NCBI RefSeq assembly: GCF_000813965.1
Contig: NZ_JWLI01000013.1
Span: forward strand, 124,001-188,000
Direction: 5' to 3'
DNA: 64,000 nt
From: Leisingera sp. ANG-M7
GTDB taxonomy: Bacteria; Pseudomonadota; Alphaproteobacteria; Rhodobacterales; Rhodobacteraceae
Under the pieces are notes generated by a model. It was not told the DNA's origin and did no database searches. It saw only the letters and a list, made by a program, of their open reading frames with translations. Positions 34,777-43,380 of the stretch are shown in pieces. Every line of letters starts with the position of its first letter. Position 1 is the stretch's first letter. Made by a program: the position numbers and the translations under genes.

Positions 34777-35739
34777 TCATCCTTCTACGCGCGGGCGGGG
34801 CCGCGGGGCGGGGCGGTTACGGCGGGTCTCGCGCCAGACGGAGACCAGGCCCGAGGCAATGATCAGGGCGCTGCCGGACCAGACCTGCAGGTCGGGCCAT
34901 TCGTTGAAGATCAGCACGCCCCAGAGGACCGACATCGGCATGGCGATGTACTCAAAGGGTGCCGCCAGCGCCGCCTCGTTCATGCGGTAGGCCTGGCTGA
35001 CCAGATAGCCGCCGGCGGAGCCTGCGATGCCGACGCCGATCAGATAGGGCCAGTCCTGTGGCGCGGGCCAGATCCAGGCGCGCAGGATGAAGTCAAAGGC
35101 GGGGCTGTCGCCGGTGGCAAAACGCCCGTCCCCGAAGATCAGCCCGGCCAGCGCGCTGAGCAGCAGAAAGCCCAGCATCGGGTAGAAGGCGAGTGTCGCG
35201 CCGGCCTCGCTGCCGCCTGCGCGGCGGGTCAGCACATGCAGGGTGGCATAGCCGCAGGCGCCAAGGAGCGGCAGGATCGCGGCAGGCTGGAACGTGTCGG
35301 CACCGGGGCGCATGATGATCAGCACGCCCAGGAACCCGGCCACCACCGCGCCCCAGCGCCAGGGGCCGGGGCGTTCGCCCAGGAATAGCGCCGACAGGGT
35401 GGTGACGATGAGGGGCGTGGCAAAGGCGATGGCGACGGCTTCGGCCAGCGGCAGCAGGGTGAGGCCGGTGAAGAAGCAGATGTTGGCGAAGAACACCACC
35501 AGGCAGCGCAGCAGGTGCAGTTTTGGCTGGTGGGTGCGCAGCAGGTGATAGCCGCCCTCCAGCGGCATGATGATGGCGAGCATCACCGCAACCGCGATGA
35601 CAGAGCGGAACAGCACCATTTCATAGAGCGGATAGTCGCCGGACAGGAATTTGAAGATCATGTCGATGACAGAGAAGGCAATGCCGGCACCGGCGGCGGC
35701 AAACAGGCCGGGTACGCTGACCTTCATCTCTGCGCTCAT
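34777..35739 (-). CDS. DMT superfamily (EamA) transporter
   Basis: A 320-residue membrane protein with ten predicted helices in two EamA repeats (MSAEMKVSVPGLFAAAGAGIAFSVIDMIFKFLSGDYP ... and TFQPAAILPLLGACGYATLHVLTRR ...). Such proteins export amino acids or other metabolites. It ends within 9 bases of the HAD gene start, so they are cotranscribed. The ATG at 35739 follows GGGAGGG; the upstream start is less plausible. Confidence 0.88.
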   Translation of the reverse strand: MSAEMKVSVPGLFAAAGAGIAFSVIDMIFKFLSGDYPLYEMVLFRSVIAVAVMLAIIMPLEGGYHLLRTHQPKLHLLRCLVVFFANICFFTGLTLLPLAEAVAIAFATPLIVTTLSALFLGERPGPWRWGAVVAGFLGVLIIMRPGADTFQPAAILPLLGACGYATLHVLTRRAGGSEAGATLAFYPMLGFLLLSALAGLIFGDGRFATGDSPAFDFILRAWIWPAPQDWPYLIGVGIAGSAGGYLVSQAYRMNEAALAAPFEYIAMPMSVLWGVLIFNEWPDLQVWSGSALIIASGLVSVWRETRRNRPAPRPRPRVEG

Positions 35740-36124
35740 GCCGTTGCCCTCCCGTCTCCTGCCCTTGATCAGTGGCGGATTTGATCTGACCGGGCAATGG
35801 GCCGGGGCGGAAAAATGCAATTTTTCCGGGCAAAATTCCGGGCCGGAATTTTAGGCCGCGGAACGCTGGGGTTAGGTGATTGGGGAGGGGATGGATTTCC
35901 TGCTGAGAAGCGGTTCAGGTGCAGGCCTGCCCCTGAACGCGCCTGTTCGAGTGTGGGGCGGCCTGATCCCGCGTCAAGGCCACGCCGTGCTGAGGCACGG
36001 TCCGCTGGCGCGGAGCCTTGACCCGGGCGCAGGCCTGTGGGGTAATAAGCAGGCCGGAGCTACTGGCTTGACGGCGCTATGCCGCGAAGACTGACAAGCT
36101 GGAAATTTTAATCAGAGTATTGAT
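35740..36124. other. intergenic region with an inverted repeat
   Basis: 385 bases between the EamA gene (minus strand) and the small membrane protein gene (plus strand). A second copy of the GTCAAGG...CCTTGAC element is at 35973-36022. No further gene or clear promoter was identified; a strong T-run is not present. Confidence 0.4.
35973..36022. repeat. GTCAAGG...CCTTGAC inverted repeat, copy 2
   Basis: GTCAAGGC (35973-35980) and GCCTTGAC (36015-36022) are perfect 8-base inverted arms around a G+C-rich centre that also folds partly (CCGTGCTGAGGCACGG). It is related to the element at 2217-2264 in arm sequence and flanks (GC before, CCGG after). Confidence 0.55.
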
Positions 36125-36418
36125 ATGGAAGCAGAAATCACAGCGCACGCCAATGGTGCTGCCTGGCAATTGCTGCCGCAAAGCGGGGTGGCCGGAATAG
36201 CGCTAGCAGTCTTGTTCCTCTATCTGTTTTTTAGGCACTTGATGTTTGTTCTTATGGTTGTGGATATCTTGCTGGGGTTTCTACGGCGGTTCAGCTGGTT
36301 TCCCAAAGAGGGCAGCCGACTGAAGGCTTTTGGGCATTGGGTGACTGCTTTGGTCTTGTTTGCCGGCTACCTGGTTGCCGCCATGCAATTTGGCTGGATC
36401 GAATTTGTGCCCGTTTAG
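36125..36418 (+). CDS. hypothetical small membrane protein
   Basis: A 97-residue protein with two or three hydrophobic segments (about 23-53, then 71-90) joined by a basic loop (RRFSWFPKEGSRLKAFGHW). Codon use is less G+C biased than its neighbours, as for the hypothetical gene at 7655-7957, which hints at separate origin. No known family recognised. Start is an ATG with a weak AGAG ribosome site. It is divergent from the EamA/HAD unit and faces the DUF188 gene tail to tail. Confidence 0.6.
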   Translation: MEAEITAHANGAAWQLLPQSGVAGIALAVLFLYLFFRHLMFVLMVVDILLGFLRRFSWFPKEGSRLKAFGHWVTALVLFAGYLVAAMQFGWIEFVPV

Positions 36419-36451
36419 AAGCGGAGCTATGAGCCTGCAAAATGGGCAGGC

Positions 36452-36910
36452 TTAGCGGCCCGCCTTGGCCGCGCGCAGTTCGCGCTCCAGCGCATCCAGA
36501 AACCGCGAGCGGTCGGCCTTGGTGAAGCCCTTTCCGCCGCCCTGCATGCCCAGCGGGTTGGCGGCGCGCAGGTCGGCCATCAGGTCGCGCATCGCGAGCT
36601 GCTGGCCGATGTTGGCCTGGGTGAACCGCTCGCCGTTGTGGCGCAGCACGCGGGCGCCGGCCTCGATGCATTTTGCAGCGAGCGGGATGTCGCCCGTCAC
36701 CACCACATCGCCCGGCCCGCAGCGCTCTGCGATCCACATGTCGGCCACATCGGCGCCCTCGGCCACGATCACGGTTTCCACCAGCGGGTTCTGCGAAGGG
36801 CGCAGCCCGCCGTTGGACACCACGAACATGCGCAGACCGTGGCGGGTGGCGACCCGCTCGGCCTCCTGCTTCACAGGGCAGGCGTCGGCGTCGATGTAGA
36901 GGGCGGTCAC
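36452..36910 (-). CDS. YaiI/YqxD (DUF188) family protein
   Basis: A 152-residue protein with the DUF188 start [25 protein letters not shown] and the conserved [43 protein letters not shown] (about 47-90), the latter with a PIN-like array of Asp residues. It is presumed a nuclease-like protein but no activity is established. Start is a GTG overlapped by 4 bases with the sthA stop (GTGA), so it is translationally coupled and lies second in a sthA-DUF188 unit. Confidence 0.85.
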   Translation of the reverse strand: MTALYIDADACPVKQEAERVATRHGLRMFVVSNGGLRPSQNPLVETVIVAEGADVADMWIAERCGPGDVVVTGDIPLAAKCIEAGARVLRHNGERFTQANIGQQLAMRDLMADLRAANPLGMQGGGKGFTKADRSRFLDALERELRAAKAGR

Positions 36911-38409
36911 TCTGCCGCCTTCTTCTCTGCCTCGGGGGCTTTTTCCGCCTTGGCCTCCGCTTTGGGTGCGGGTTTGGTCTTGCGGGCGGGTTTCTTCACC
37001 TTGAACTCTTCCGGGATCGGCATCCGGTTGAAGGCGTCGAGACCGGCGATCTTGTAGGCTTCGGCCAGGGTCGGGTAGTTGAAAGTGTTCTGCACGAAGT
37101 AGTCCACCGTGCCCTTGAGGTTCAACACCGCCTGGGCGATGTGAATGAGCTCCGTCGCGCCTTCGCCGACGATCTGCACGCCCAGCACCCGGCGGGTTTT
37201 CAGTGAGAACAGCATTTTCAGCATGCCGTGCTCCAGTCCCATGATATGGCCGCGGGAGGTTTCGCGGAAGCGGGCGACGCCGACCTCGTAAGGGATGCCG
37301 CGCTCTTTCAGCTCTTCCTCGGACATGCCGCAAGTGGACATCTCCGGCACCGAGTAGATGCCATAGGGGTACCAGGGGCTTTCCGGCAGGGTCGGGGTTT
37401 CCAGCGCGTGGCAGGCGGCAACGCGGCCCTGCTGCAGCGAGGTGGAGGCGAGCGACGGGTGGCCGATCACATCGCCCGCGGCATAGATATGCGGCACCTC
37501 GGTCTGGTAGGTCTTGCGGTCCACGCTGAGGCGGCCGCGGTGGTCGGTCTTGAGGCCAACAGCCTCAAGGTTCAGGGCGGAGGTGGCGCCCATCCGGCCG
37601 GCTGCAAAGAGCAGCATTTCAGAACGCACATGGCGGCCGTTTTCGAGGGTGACTTCGACATGCTCGCCTGCGTCCTCGATGCTTTCGACCGCGGAGCCGA
37701 GCCGCAGGTCTACGCCGTTTTCGCGGATCTGGTGGGTGAAGTCCTGGATCAGGGTCTTGTCGATGAAGTCGAGGAAGGTCTCGCGCGGTTCAATCAGAGT
37801 GACGCGCACGTCCAGGGCGGAGAACATGGTGGCGTATTCCACCCCGATCACACCGGCGCCGATCACGGTGAGGGAGCGCGGGATCTCGGCCATCTCCAGG
37901 AATTCGTCGCCGTCCACAACGGTCCTGCCGTTGAAGGGCACATATTCCGGGCGGTAGGTCTTGGTGCCGGTGGAGATCAGGAATTTCTCTGCCGTCAGCC
38001 GGGTGGTCTCGCCTGCTTCGGTGGCGACCTCGACCTCGTTCGGGCCGATGAATTTCGCCAGCCCCAGCAGGGTGTCCACATGGTTGCGGTTGAACTGGTG
38101 CTCCAGCACGTCGACCTCGTAGTCGAGGGTCATATGCAGGCGCGCCTTGAGGTCGTTGGCCTCGATCTGGTCTTTCACCCGGTAGGAGCGGCCGTAGAAC
38201 GAGCGTTCGCGCCAGCCGGAGAGGTTCAGCACGGTTTCGCGCAGGGTCTTCGACGGGATGGTGCCGGTGTGCACCGACACGCCCCCCAGCCGGTCCTTGC
38301 GGTCGATCACCAGCACCCGGCGGTGCAGTTTGCCCGCCTGGATGGCGGCGGCGCGGCCCGAGGGGCCGGAGCCGATGATGATCAGGTCATAATCAAAGTC
38401 TTCACTCAT
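36907..38409 (-). CDS. sthA: Si-specific NAD(P)+ transhydrogenase (soluble)
   Basis: A 500-residue FAD flavoprotein that reoxidises NADPH with NAD+. The FAD site is [28 protein letters not shown] (about residues 9-36); the active-site region [18 protein letters not shown] lacks the Cys-x4-Cys of lipoamide dehydrogenases, which is the diagnostic trait of SthA. The NAD site is [22 protein letters not shown] (about 178-199). A Lys/Ala/Pro-rich tail (about 475-500) is extra. First of a pair with the DUF188 gene. Confidence 0.95.
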   Translation of the reverse strand: MSEDFDYDLIIIGSGPSGRAAAIQAGKLHRRVLVIDRKDRLGGVSVHTGTIPSKTLRETVLNLSGWRERSFYGRSYRVKDQIEANDLKARLHMTLDYEVDVLEHQFNRNHVDTLLGLAKFIGPNEVEVATEAGETTRLTAEKFLISTGTKTYRPEYVPFNGRTVVDGDEFLEMAEIPRSLTVIGAGVIGVEYATMFSALDVRVTLIEPRETFLDFIDKTLIQDFTHQIRENGVDLRLGSAVESIEDAGEHVEVTLENGRHVRSEMLLFAAGRMGATSALNLEAVGLKTDHRGRLSVDRKTYQTEVPHIYAAGDVIGHPSLASTSLQQGRVAACHALETPTLPESPWYPYGIYSVPEMSTCGMSEEELKERGIPYEVGVARFRETSRGHIMGLEHGMLKMLFSLKTRRVLGVQIVGEGATELIHIAQAVLNLKGTVDYFVQNTFNYPTLAEAYKIAGLDAFNRMPIPEEFKVKKPARKTKPAPKAEAKAEKAPEAEKKAAE

Positions 38410-38426
38410 GGCCGCGTCCTTTGGTC

Positions 38427-39260
38427 TTAGTTCTGGTACAGCGCGTCGGCGTGGAAGGAGACGTGCTCCTCCATGAAAGTCGACACGAAGAAATAGCTGT
38501 GGTCATAGCCCTGCTGCATCCGCAGGGTGGCCTGCTGGCGGCGTTCGGCGACGGCGTGGGCCAGCGCTTCGGGCTTCAGGAGGTCGATGAACTGGTCGGA
38601 GGTGCCGGTGTCGATCAGGACCGGGCCGTCAAAACCCTTTTCCCGCATCAGGAGGGTGGCGTCATGCTTGGCCCAGGCGGCTTCATCGTCGCCCAAGTAG
38701 GCGCTCAGCTGCTTGCGGCCCCAATCCGATGCGGTCGGGTTGGAGATCGGCGCAAAAGCGGAAACCGACTTGTAGCGGCCCGGCAGGTTCATCGCCAGTG
38801 TCAGTGCGCCGTGGCCGCCCATGGAGTGGCCGGTGATCGCCTGGCGGTCCAGGTCGATGGCGAAGTTCTCGCCCAAGAATGCGGGCAGTTCCTCGGCCAC
38901 GTAGTCCCACATGCGGAAATGCGGCGCCCAGGGGTTTTGCGTGGCGTTCACGTAGAAGCCTGCGCCCTGGCCCAGGTCATAGGCGTCGTCATCGGCCACG
39001 CCCTCGCCGCGGGGCGAGGTGTCGGGGAAGACGATGGCGATGCCCTGCTCGGCGCACCACGCCTGGGCGCCCGCCTTGGTCATGGCGTTTTCATGGGTGC
39101 AGGTGAGGCCCGAGAGGTACCACAGCACCGGCACCGGACCGTCCTTGGCTTCCTCCGGCAGGAACAGGCCAAAGGTCATGTCGCCGCCGGTGGCGCTGCT
39201 GGCGTGTTTGTAGACGCCCTGGGTGCCGCCAAAGGCGCGGTTCTCGGAAACGGTTTCCAT
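38427..39260 (-). CDS. fghA: S-formylglutathione hydrolase
   Basis: A 277-residue esterase-D-type hydrolase that splits S-formylglutathione in formaldehyde detoxification. The nucleophile elbow is TGHSMGGHGALTLAMN (Ser about 145), with the Asp in VLIDTGTSDQF and the His in GYDHSYFF. The N-terminus contains FLPEEAKDGPVPVLWYLSGLTCTHENAMTKAGAQAWC, as usual. No glutathione-dependent formaldehyde dehydrogenase gene is adjacent. It ends 18 bases upstream of sthA. Confidence 0.95.
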   Translation of the reverse strand: METVSENRAFGGTQGVYKHASSATGGDMTFGLFLPEEAKDGPVPVLWYLSGLTCTHENAMTKAGAQAWCAEQGIAIVFPDTSPRGEGVADDDAYDLGQGAGFYVNATQNPWAPHFRMWDYVAEELPAFLGENFAIDLDRQAITGHSMGGHGALTLAMNLPGRYKSVSAFAPISNPTASDWGRKQLSAYLGDDEAAWAKHDATLLMREKGFDGPVLIDTGTSDQFIDLLKPEALAHAVAERRQQATLRMQQGYDHSYFFVSTFMEEHVSFHADALYQN

Positions 39261-39483
39261 GGGTGAGGCTCCTCAAAATCTGTTAGCCCTATCGCTATCC
39301 GCAGTTGGCCTCAGGGTCCAGCGGATGGGCGGCAGCAATGCCGGTTTTTGCGGCACAAGGATTGCGAATTCGCAAACAATCGGGGGTTTCTCCGCCGGGA
39401 GGGTGCCGCATTTGCGCAAGGGAGTGCTGGACAGCCAGTGCGAAAACCGGGACAGTCCGCCGCCAAGGCAAGAGGGAGGCACA

Positions 39484-39830
39484 GTGCCAAGAGCGATTTT
39501 CTGAGACTGACACCGGAGGCCGCGGAGGCGGAGGTTGAGCGTCCGGCAGCGGAGAAGGTGCTTGCAGGCGATCCGGTCTTCACCACCTGGAACGCGGAGG
39601 AGCGGGACGGGCTTTACTGCGGCATCTGGCAGTCGACGCCGGGCAAGTGGTGGATTTCCTATGACGAGTGGGAATACTGCCGGATCCTGCAGGGGCGCTC
39701 GGTGATCACCAGCGATGACGGCAGTGAGTATGCGCTGGCTGCAGGCGACAGCTTCATCCTGCGGCCCGGTTTCAGCGGCACCTGGGAGGTGATTGAGACC
39801 ACCTGCAAGGATTATGTGATCCGGCTCTGA
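39484..39830 (+). CDS. cupin-domain protein with a probable 5' frameshift
   Basis: From about 39489 the frame reads KSDFLRLTPEAAEAE, then a complete cupin: FTTWNAEERDGLYCGIWQSTPGKWWISYDEWEYCRILQG and DSFILRPGFSGTWEV, a known roughly 113-residue family of unknown function (DUF861-like cupin). AGGGAGG sits 5 bases before a GTG at 39484, but that GTG is out of frame with the cupin by one base: inserting one base after GTGCC would give a normal family start MPK-SDFLRL. In-frame TTG/GTG codons farther upstream lack a ribosome site. I infer a one-base deletion (or sequence error); the gene may be silent. Confidence 0.6.
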
Positions 39831-39839
39831 TCCGGAGGG

Positions 39840-40775
39840 TCAGGAGACCCAGGCGATCACGGCCGGCACGGTGACGATTGACACCACGGTGGAGATGAAG
39901 ATGGCGGCGGAGGCCCGGTGCGGGGCCACGCCGTAGTGCTGCGCCAGCATGTAGACATTGCCCGCCACCGGCAGCGATGCAGCAGCGATGGCAACGGCGG
40001 CAGAGAACGGCGCCGCCGGGATCAGCCACAGCACGGCGACGGCGACGCAGGCTGGGTGCAGTACCAGCTTGGCAAAACTGAGCCAGCCGGAGATATGCAC
40101 CCGTTCTGCCGATTTGGAGGCCAGCGAGGCGCCGATGGCAAAGAGCGCGCCGGGGGTGGCGGCACCGCCGAGGATGGTGAGGAAATCGTTTGCGGGTTCC
40201 GGGATCGGCAGCGCAGAGGCCGACCAGGCGAGGCCCGCAACGATGGACAGGATCATCGGGTTTTTCAGCAGGCCCAGCCCCACCAGTTTCAGGGTCGCCG
40301 GACCCAGGTTCGATCCTTGGCCCTGGCCGCGGCCTGCGTTGATCAGAATGACGATCAGCGAAGAAAACACCACCAGATCAACGCTGAGCACCACCATCAT
40401 CGGCGCCACCGAGGCCGGGCCGAACAGGATCGCCATCATTGGCAGGCCCAGGAAACCGACATTGCCGATCGCCGCGCATTGCGCCTCCACCGCTGCGGTG
40501 GGCACGTCCAGACCGCGGGCCATGGCGACAGCTGTCACCAGCAAATAGACCGCCAGCGTGCCGGCCAGGTAGCCGAGGATCAGCGTGGGGTCGAAGACCT
40601 CGGCAAAGGACAGGTTGGCGGCAAAGCCGAAGATCATCGCCGACAGCGGGAAGTAGAAGACGAAACGGGTGAGGTAGGCGGTGGCTTCCTCGGTGAAAAA
40701 CCGGCTGCGCCCGGCCCAGTAGCCAAGGCCGATGATTGCGAAGAAGGGCAGGGTGCGGAAGAAGATCTCGGCCAT
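39840..40775 (-). CDS. AEC family transporter (auxin efflux carrier-like)
   Basis: A 311-residue carrier with ten hydrophobic segments. The start MAEIFFRTLPFFAIIGLGYWAGRSRFFTEEATAYLTRFVFYFPLSAMIFG and the conserved EAQCAAIGNVGFLGLPMMAILFG and KNPMILSIVAGLAWS motifs match bacterial AEC permeases of malonate, malate or auxin-like compounds. The ATG at 40775 was preferred over the upstream one as it starts at the first helix. It faces the cupin gene tail to tail, 9 bases apart. Confidence 0.85.
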   Translation of the reverse strand: MAEIFFRTLPFFAIIGLGYWAGRSRFFTEEATAYLTRFVFYFPLSAMIFGFAANLSFAEVFDPTLILGYLAGTLAVYLLVTAVAMARGLDVPTAAVEAQCAAIGNVGFLGLPMMAILFGPASVAPMMVVLSVDLVVFSSLIVILINAGRGQGQGSNLGPATLKLVGLGLLKNPMILSIVAGLAWSASALPIPEPANDFLTILGGAATPGALFAIGASLASKSAERVHISGWLSFAKLVLHPACVAVAVLWLIPAAPFSAAVAIAAASLPVAGNVYMLAQHYGVAPHRASAAIFISTVVSIVTVPAVIAWVS

Positions 40776-40847
40776 GAGGATTGGTAACAAGAGCTGACCA
40801 ATTGGCAAAGGCTGTTTTTGGGCAGGTTTTGAACGGGCAGGGGTGTG

Positions 40848-40919
40848 CTCCCGCCCGTTCATGGGCAGTCTGGGGACTGCCCTTCACAGTTGGGCGTGGC
40901 CCTGTGCTGCGCACAGGGC
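40848..40919 (+). repeat. GTTGGGC-headed palindromic repeat, copy E
   Basis: CTCCCGCCCG ... AGTTGGGCGTGG followed by the palindrome CCCTGTGC-TGC-GCACAGGG. The hairpin arms differ from copies A-D while the head is kept. It lies upstream of the AEC carrier. Confidence 0.6.
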
Positions 40920-40961
40920 AGGGGATTTCTGCTGAGAATTCCGGTTCAATGACATGCACCC

Positions 40962-41029
40962 GCAGCGCGCCAGCGCTGCCGGGCCCAACCGGGGAGGGCA
41001 GCCTTTGGCTGTTCCGGAGCGGGCGGGAG
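40962..41029 (-). repeat. GTTGGGC-headed palindromic repeat, copy F
   Basis: On the minus strand: CTCCCGCCCGCTCCGGAAC ... CCGGTTGGGCCCGGCAGCGCTGGCGCGCTG. It is inverted relative to copy E 43 bases away, as copies A and B are. Both lie between two minus-strand genes. Confidence 0.6.
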
Positions 41030-41046
41030 AGCCTGCGCTGCTGAAC

Positions 41047-42021
41047 TCAGCCGCTGCCGATCAGCATGCCGGCACCCAGCACCAGCGCGCCGCCCAGCAC
41101 CACCTGCAGGGTCGCGCGCCAGAACGGGGTTTCCATGAACTTGTTCTGGATCCAGGCGATGGCCCAGAGCTCAACAAAGACGATCAGCAGCGCCAGGGTG
41201 GTGGCGGTCCAGAAGTCCGGGATCAGGTAGGGCAAGGCGTGGCCGAGGCCGCCGACGGTGGTCATGATGCCGGAGGCCAGTCCGCGTTTGACGGGGGAGC
41301 CGCGGCCTGACAGTTCGCCATCATCCGAGGCCGCCTCTGTAAAGCCCATCGAGATCCCCGCCCCGACCGAGGCCGCCATGCCGACCAGGAAGGTGGTCCA
41401 GGTGTCCTGGGTGGCAAAGGCGGTGGCGAAGATCGGCGCCAGAGTGGAAACCGAGCCATCCATCAGCCCGGCCAGCCCCGGCTGCACCCAGGTCAGCACG
41501 AACTGGCGGTGGGCGGCGCGGTCCTCCTCTGCGCGGGTGCCGTCGTCCAGATGCGCCTCCTGCAGCTCACCGGCGCGGGCCTGGTGGCCGGCCTCGGCAG
41601 CGGCGAGGTCGCCCAGCAATTTGCGCGTCGCGGCGTCCTGGGTGCGGGCGGCGGCGGCGGTGTAAAACCGTTCGGCGTCGCGCTCCATCGCGCGGGCCTC
41701 ATCGCGGATGCGGTCGAGGCTCAGGTTCTCCATCAGCCAGACCGGACGGCGGGCATAGTAGCCCGCCACATGCTCGCGCCGGATCAGCGGGATCGCCGGG
41801 CCGAACCGCGCCTCGTGCAGGGCAATGAGCTGGGCGCGGTGTCCGTCTTCCTCAGCCGCCATGCCGTCGAACATCGCGGCAGAGGCGGAATATTCGCTGC
41901 GCAGCCGCTCGCCGTAGCCGCGGTAGATGCGCGCATCGTCCTCCTCCGACGAGATCGCGAGGGCGAGGATTTCCTGTTCTGACAAGTCCTTGAAATGCTT
42001 GCGCTGAGTGAAAAACCGCAT
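41047..42021 (-). CDS. mbfA: MbfA-type iron exporter: ferritin-like + VIT1 fusion
   Basis: A 324-residue fusion. The N-terminal ferritin/rubrerythrin-like domain (about 1-165) has Glu/His-rich helices such as SEEDDARIYRGYGERL, AEEDGHRAQLIALHEARFG and AEAGHQARAGELQEAHL. The C-terminal VIT1/CCC1 transporter domain (about 175-324) has QPGLAGLMDGSVSTLAPIFATAFAT, VGMAASVGAGISMGFTEAASDD and further membrane helices. MbfA exports iron and protects from iron/peroxide stress. The gene is directly preceded by a perfect Irr-type iron control element, so it is likely repressed when iron is low. Confidence 0.95.
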   Translation of the reverse strand: MRFFTQRKHFKDLSEQEILALAISSEEDDARIYRGYGERLRSEYSASAAMFDGMAAEEDGHRAQLIALHEARFGPAIPLIRREHVAGYYARRPVWLMENLSLDRIRDEARAMERDAERFYTAAAARTQDAATRKLLGDLAAAEAGHQARAGELQEAHLDDGTRAEEDRAAHRQFVLTWVQPGLAGLMDGSVSTLAPIFATAFATQDTWTTFLVGMAASVGAGISMGFTEAASDDGELSGRGSPVKRGLASGIMTTVGGLGHALPYLIPDFWTATTLALLIVFVELWAIAWIQNKFMETPFWRATLQVVLGGALVLGAGMLIGSG

Positions 42022-42035
42022 CTGCCGCCCCTCAA

Positions 42036-42052
42036 TTTAGAATAATTCTAAA
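42036..42052. promoter_or_regulatory. iron control element (Irr box)
   Basis: TTTAGAATAATTCTAAA, 14 bases before the mbfA ATG, matches the ICE consensus TTTRGAAYNRTTCYAAA at all positions. Irr binds such boxes under iron limitation. The position so near the start suggests that it covers the mbfA promoter or transcription start and acts as a repressor site. Confidence 0.92.
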
Positions 42053-42158
42053 TATAACGGTTCCGCGAGGGAGCACAAGATGATGCGGGTTCTGCTGTTG
42101 CAATGGGGCGGCGCAGGCTACATTAGGCCCAGACCCCCACGCAGCCAACGGAGCCCGC

Positions 42159-42776
42159 ATGAACCAGCAAGCCAGCGTCCTGCGCACCGGCCGGAAATTC
42201 GATCAGGTCCTGGACGGCGCGCGCGAGGTGTTTCTGGCGGACGGGTTTGAGGGTGCGAGCGTCGACAAGATCGCCAAGGCGGCTGGCGTCTCCAAGGCGA
42301 CGCTCTACAGCTATTTCCCCGACAAGCGGGTCTTATTCATGGAAGTGGTGCGCTCTGCCTGCGTGCAGCAGGCGGATGCATCGCTGGACCTGACGCCGGG
42401 CAGCTGCGGGCCGCGGGATGTGCTGCGGGCGGCGGCGGAGCGGGTGCACGGGGTGCTGCTGGGTGGCTTCAGCCTGCAGCTGTTCCGTATCTTCGTGGCA
42501 GAGGCCGACAGGTTCCCGGAGCTGGGGCCGATGTTTTATGAAAGCGGCCCGATGGTGCTGCATGGCGAGATCCGCGATTATATCGAGGCCGCGGCGGCGC
42601 GCGGCGAGCTGAAGATCGCGGATGCCGATCTGGCCGCGGCGCAGTTCATCGAGCTGTGCAAGGCCGATGTGTTCCTGCGGTTCCTGTTCAAGATCGACAC
42701 TGAATTCTCTGAGGCTGAGCGTGAGCGGGTGATCAGCGGCGCGATTGATACTTTCATGGCGCGGTTCGGGGCCTGA
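42159..42776 (+). CDS. TetR/AcrR family transcriptional regulator
   Basis: A 205-residue regulator with the helix-turn-helix at about residues 12-60 (KFDQVLDGAREVFLADGFEGASVDKIAKAAGVSKATLYSYFPDKRVLF) and a C-terminal domain of the AefR type (FQLFRIFVAEADRFPELGPMFYESGP...). It is divergent from mbfA, with the Irr box nearer to mbfA. I saw no palindrome that is clearly its own operator. It runs tail to tail with the cytochrome c' gene. Confidence 0.88.
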   Translation: MNQQASVLRTGRKFDQVLDGAREVFLADGFEGASVDKIAKAAGVSKATLYSYFPDKRVLFMEVVRSACVQQADASLDLTPGSCGPRDVLRAAAERVHGVLLGGFSLQLFRIFVAEADRFPELGPMFYESGPMVLHGEIRDYIEAAAARGELKIADADLAAAQFIELCKADVFLRFLFKIDTEFSEAERERVISGAIDTFMARFGA

Positions 42777-42791
42777 GCCGGTCTTTCCCTG

Positions 42792-43268
42792 TTAGTGCGT
42801 GGTGAAGCTGTTGGGGGTCCTGCGGTAGGTCTCGTGGCAGCTGAGGCAGCCCTGCATCAGCCCGGGCAGAGTGCGGCGCAGGGCGGGCAGGGAGCGGGCG
42901 CTGAGGGCTCTGGCCGCAATTTCGGCTGATTTGGCCCGGGCTTCGAAATCATCCCAGGATGTCCAGATCTGCGGCCGGGCGTGGCTGCGCGGGTCCATCC
43001 TGTGTTTGCGGAACTGCTTGCGGATGCTGCTGGTGGATTTGATCAGCTGCCGCCGGGCAGCGCGCGCCTTGCCCTGATCGAAGACGGCGCGCCCGGCCAT
43101 CATGGCGGTGAGCACATCCATTGCGGCCTTTTGCGTGGCCATCAGGGTGATGCGGCGGGTCACATGCTTGCTGGCCCCGTCACGGGCAGTGACCGGGGCA
43201 GAAGGCGCGGCGGCAATGGCGGCGAGGAGCGCAAGGCAGGCAAGCGGTTTGAGCAGGCGCAGGGTCAT
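42792..43268 (-). CDS. cytochrome c' family protein
   Basis: A 158-residue periplasmic c-type cytochrome. Signal peptide MTLRLLKPLACLALLAAIAAAPSAPVTA, then four helices, with the haem-binding CLSCHETYR at the C-terminus (about residues 142-150), the class II (cytochrome c') arrangement. Such proteins bind NO or carry electrons. The ATG at 43268 begins directly at the signal; the longer frame is an artefact. It is divergent from imuB and its promoter lies within 112 bases of the LexA box. Confidence 0.9.
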   Translation of the reverse strand: MTLRLLKPLACLALLAAIAAAPSAPVTARDGASKHVTRRITLMATQKAAMDVLTAMMAGRAVFDQGKARAARRQLIKSTSSIRKQFRKHRMDPRSHARPQIWTSWDDFEARAKSAEIAARALSARSLPALRRTLPGLMQGCLSCHETYRRTPNSFTTH

Positions 43269-43307
43269 GGTGCGGCTCCGGGCCGGATTGACCGAATCGA
43301 ATAATTG

Positions 43308-43322
43308 GAACAAAATAGGAAC
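43308..43322. promoter_or_regulatory. LexA (SOS) box, perfect
   Basis: GAACAAAATAGGAAC matches GAAC-N7-GAAC (the reverse complement of GTTC-N7-GTTC) exactly. It lies 58 bases before the imuB start and 39 bases before the cytochrome c' start, so it should put imuB, and possibly the cytochrome gene, under damage control. Confidence 0.88.
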
Positions 43323-43380
43323 ACCTGCACTGAAACTCCTGTAACCTGCCGTCTGCCGGCCCCTGCTGCGTGATCTGCCC

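Noticed and set aside
36452-37333. Long version of the DUF188 gene
   Set aside because: The upstream part is antisense-free shadow of sthA in another frame; the real start is the GTG at 36910 overlapping the sthA stop.
39348-39483. In-frame TTG-initiated extension of the cupin gene
   Set aside because: No ribosome site at 39348 and the extra residues do not look like a cupin; the GTG at 39484 has a ribosome site but is out of frame.
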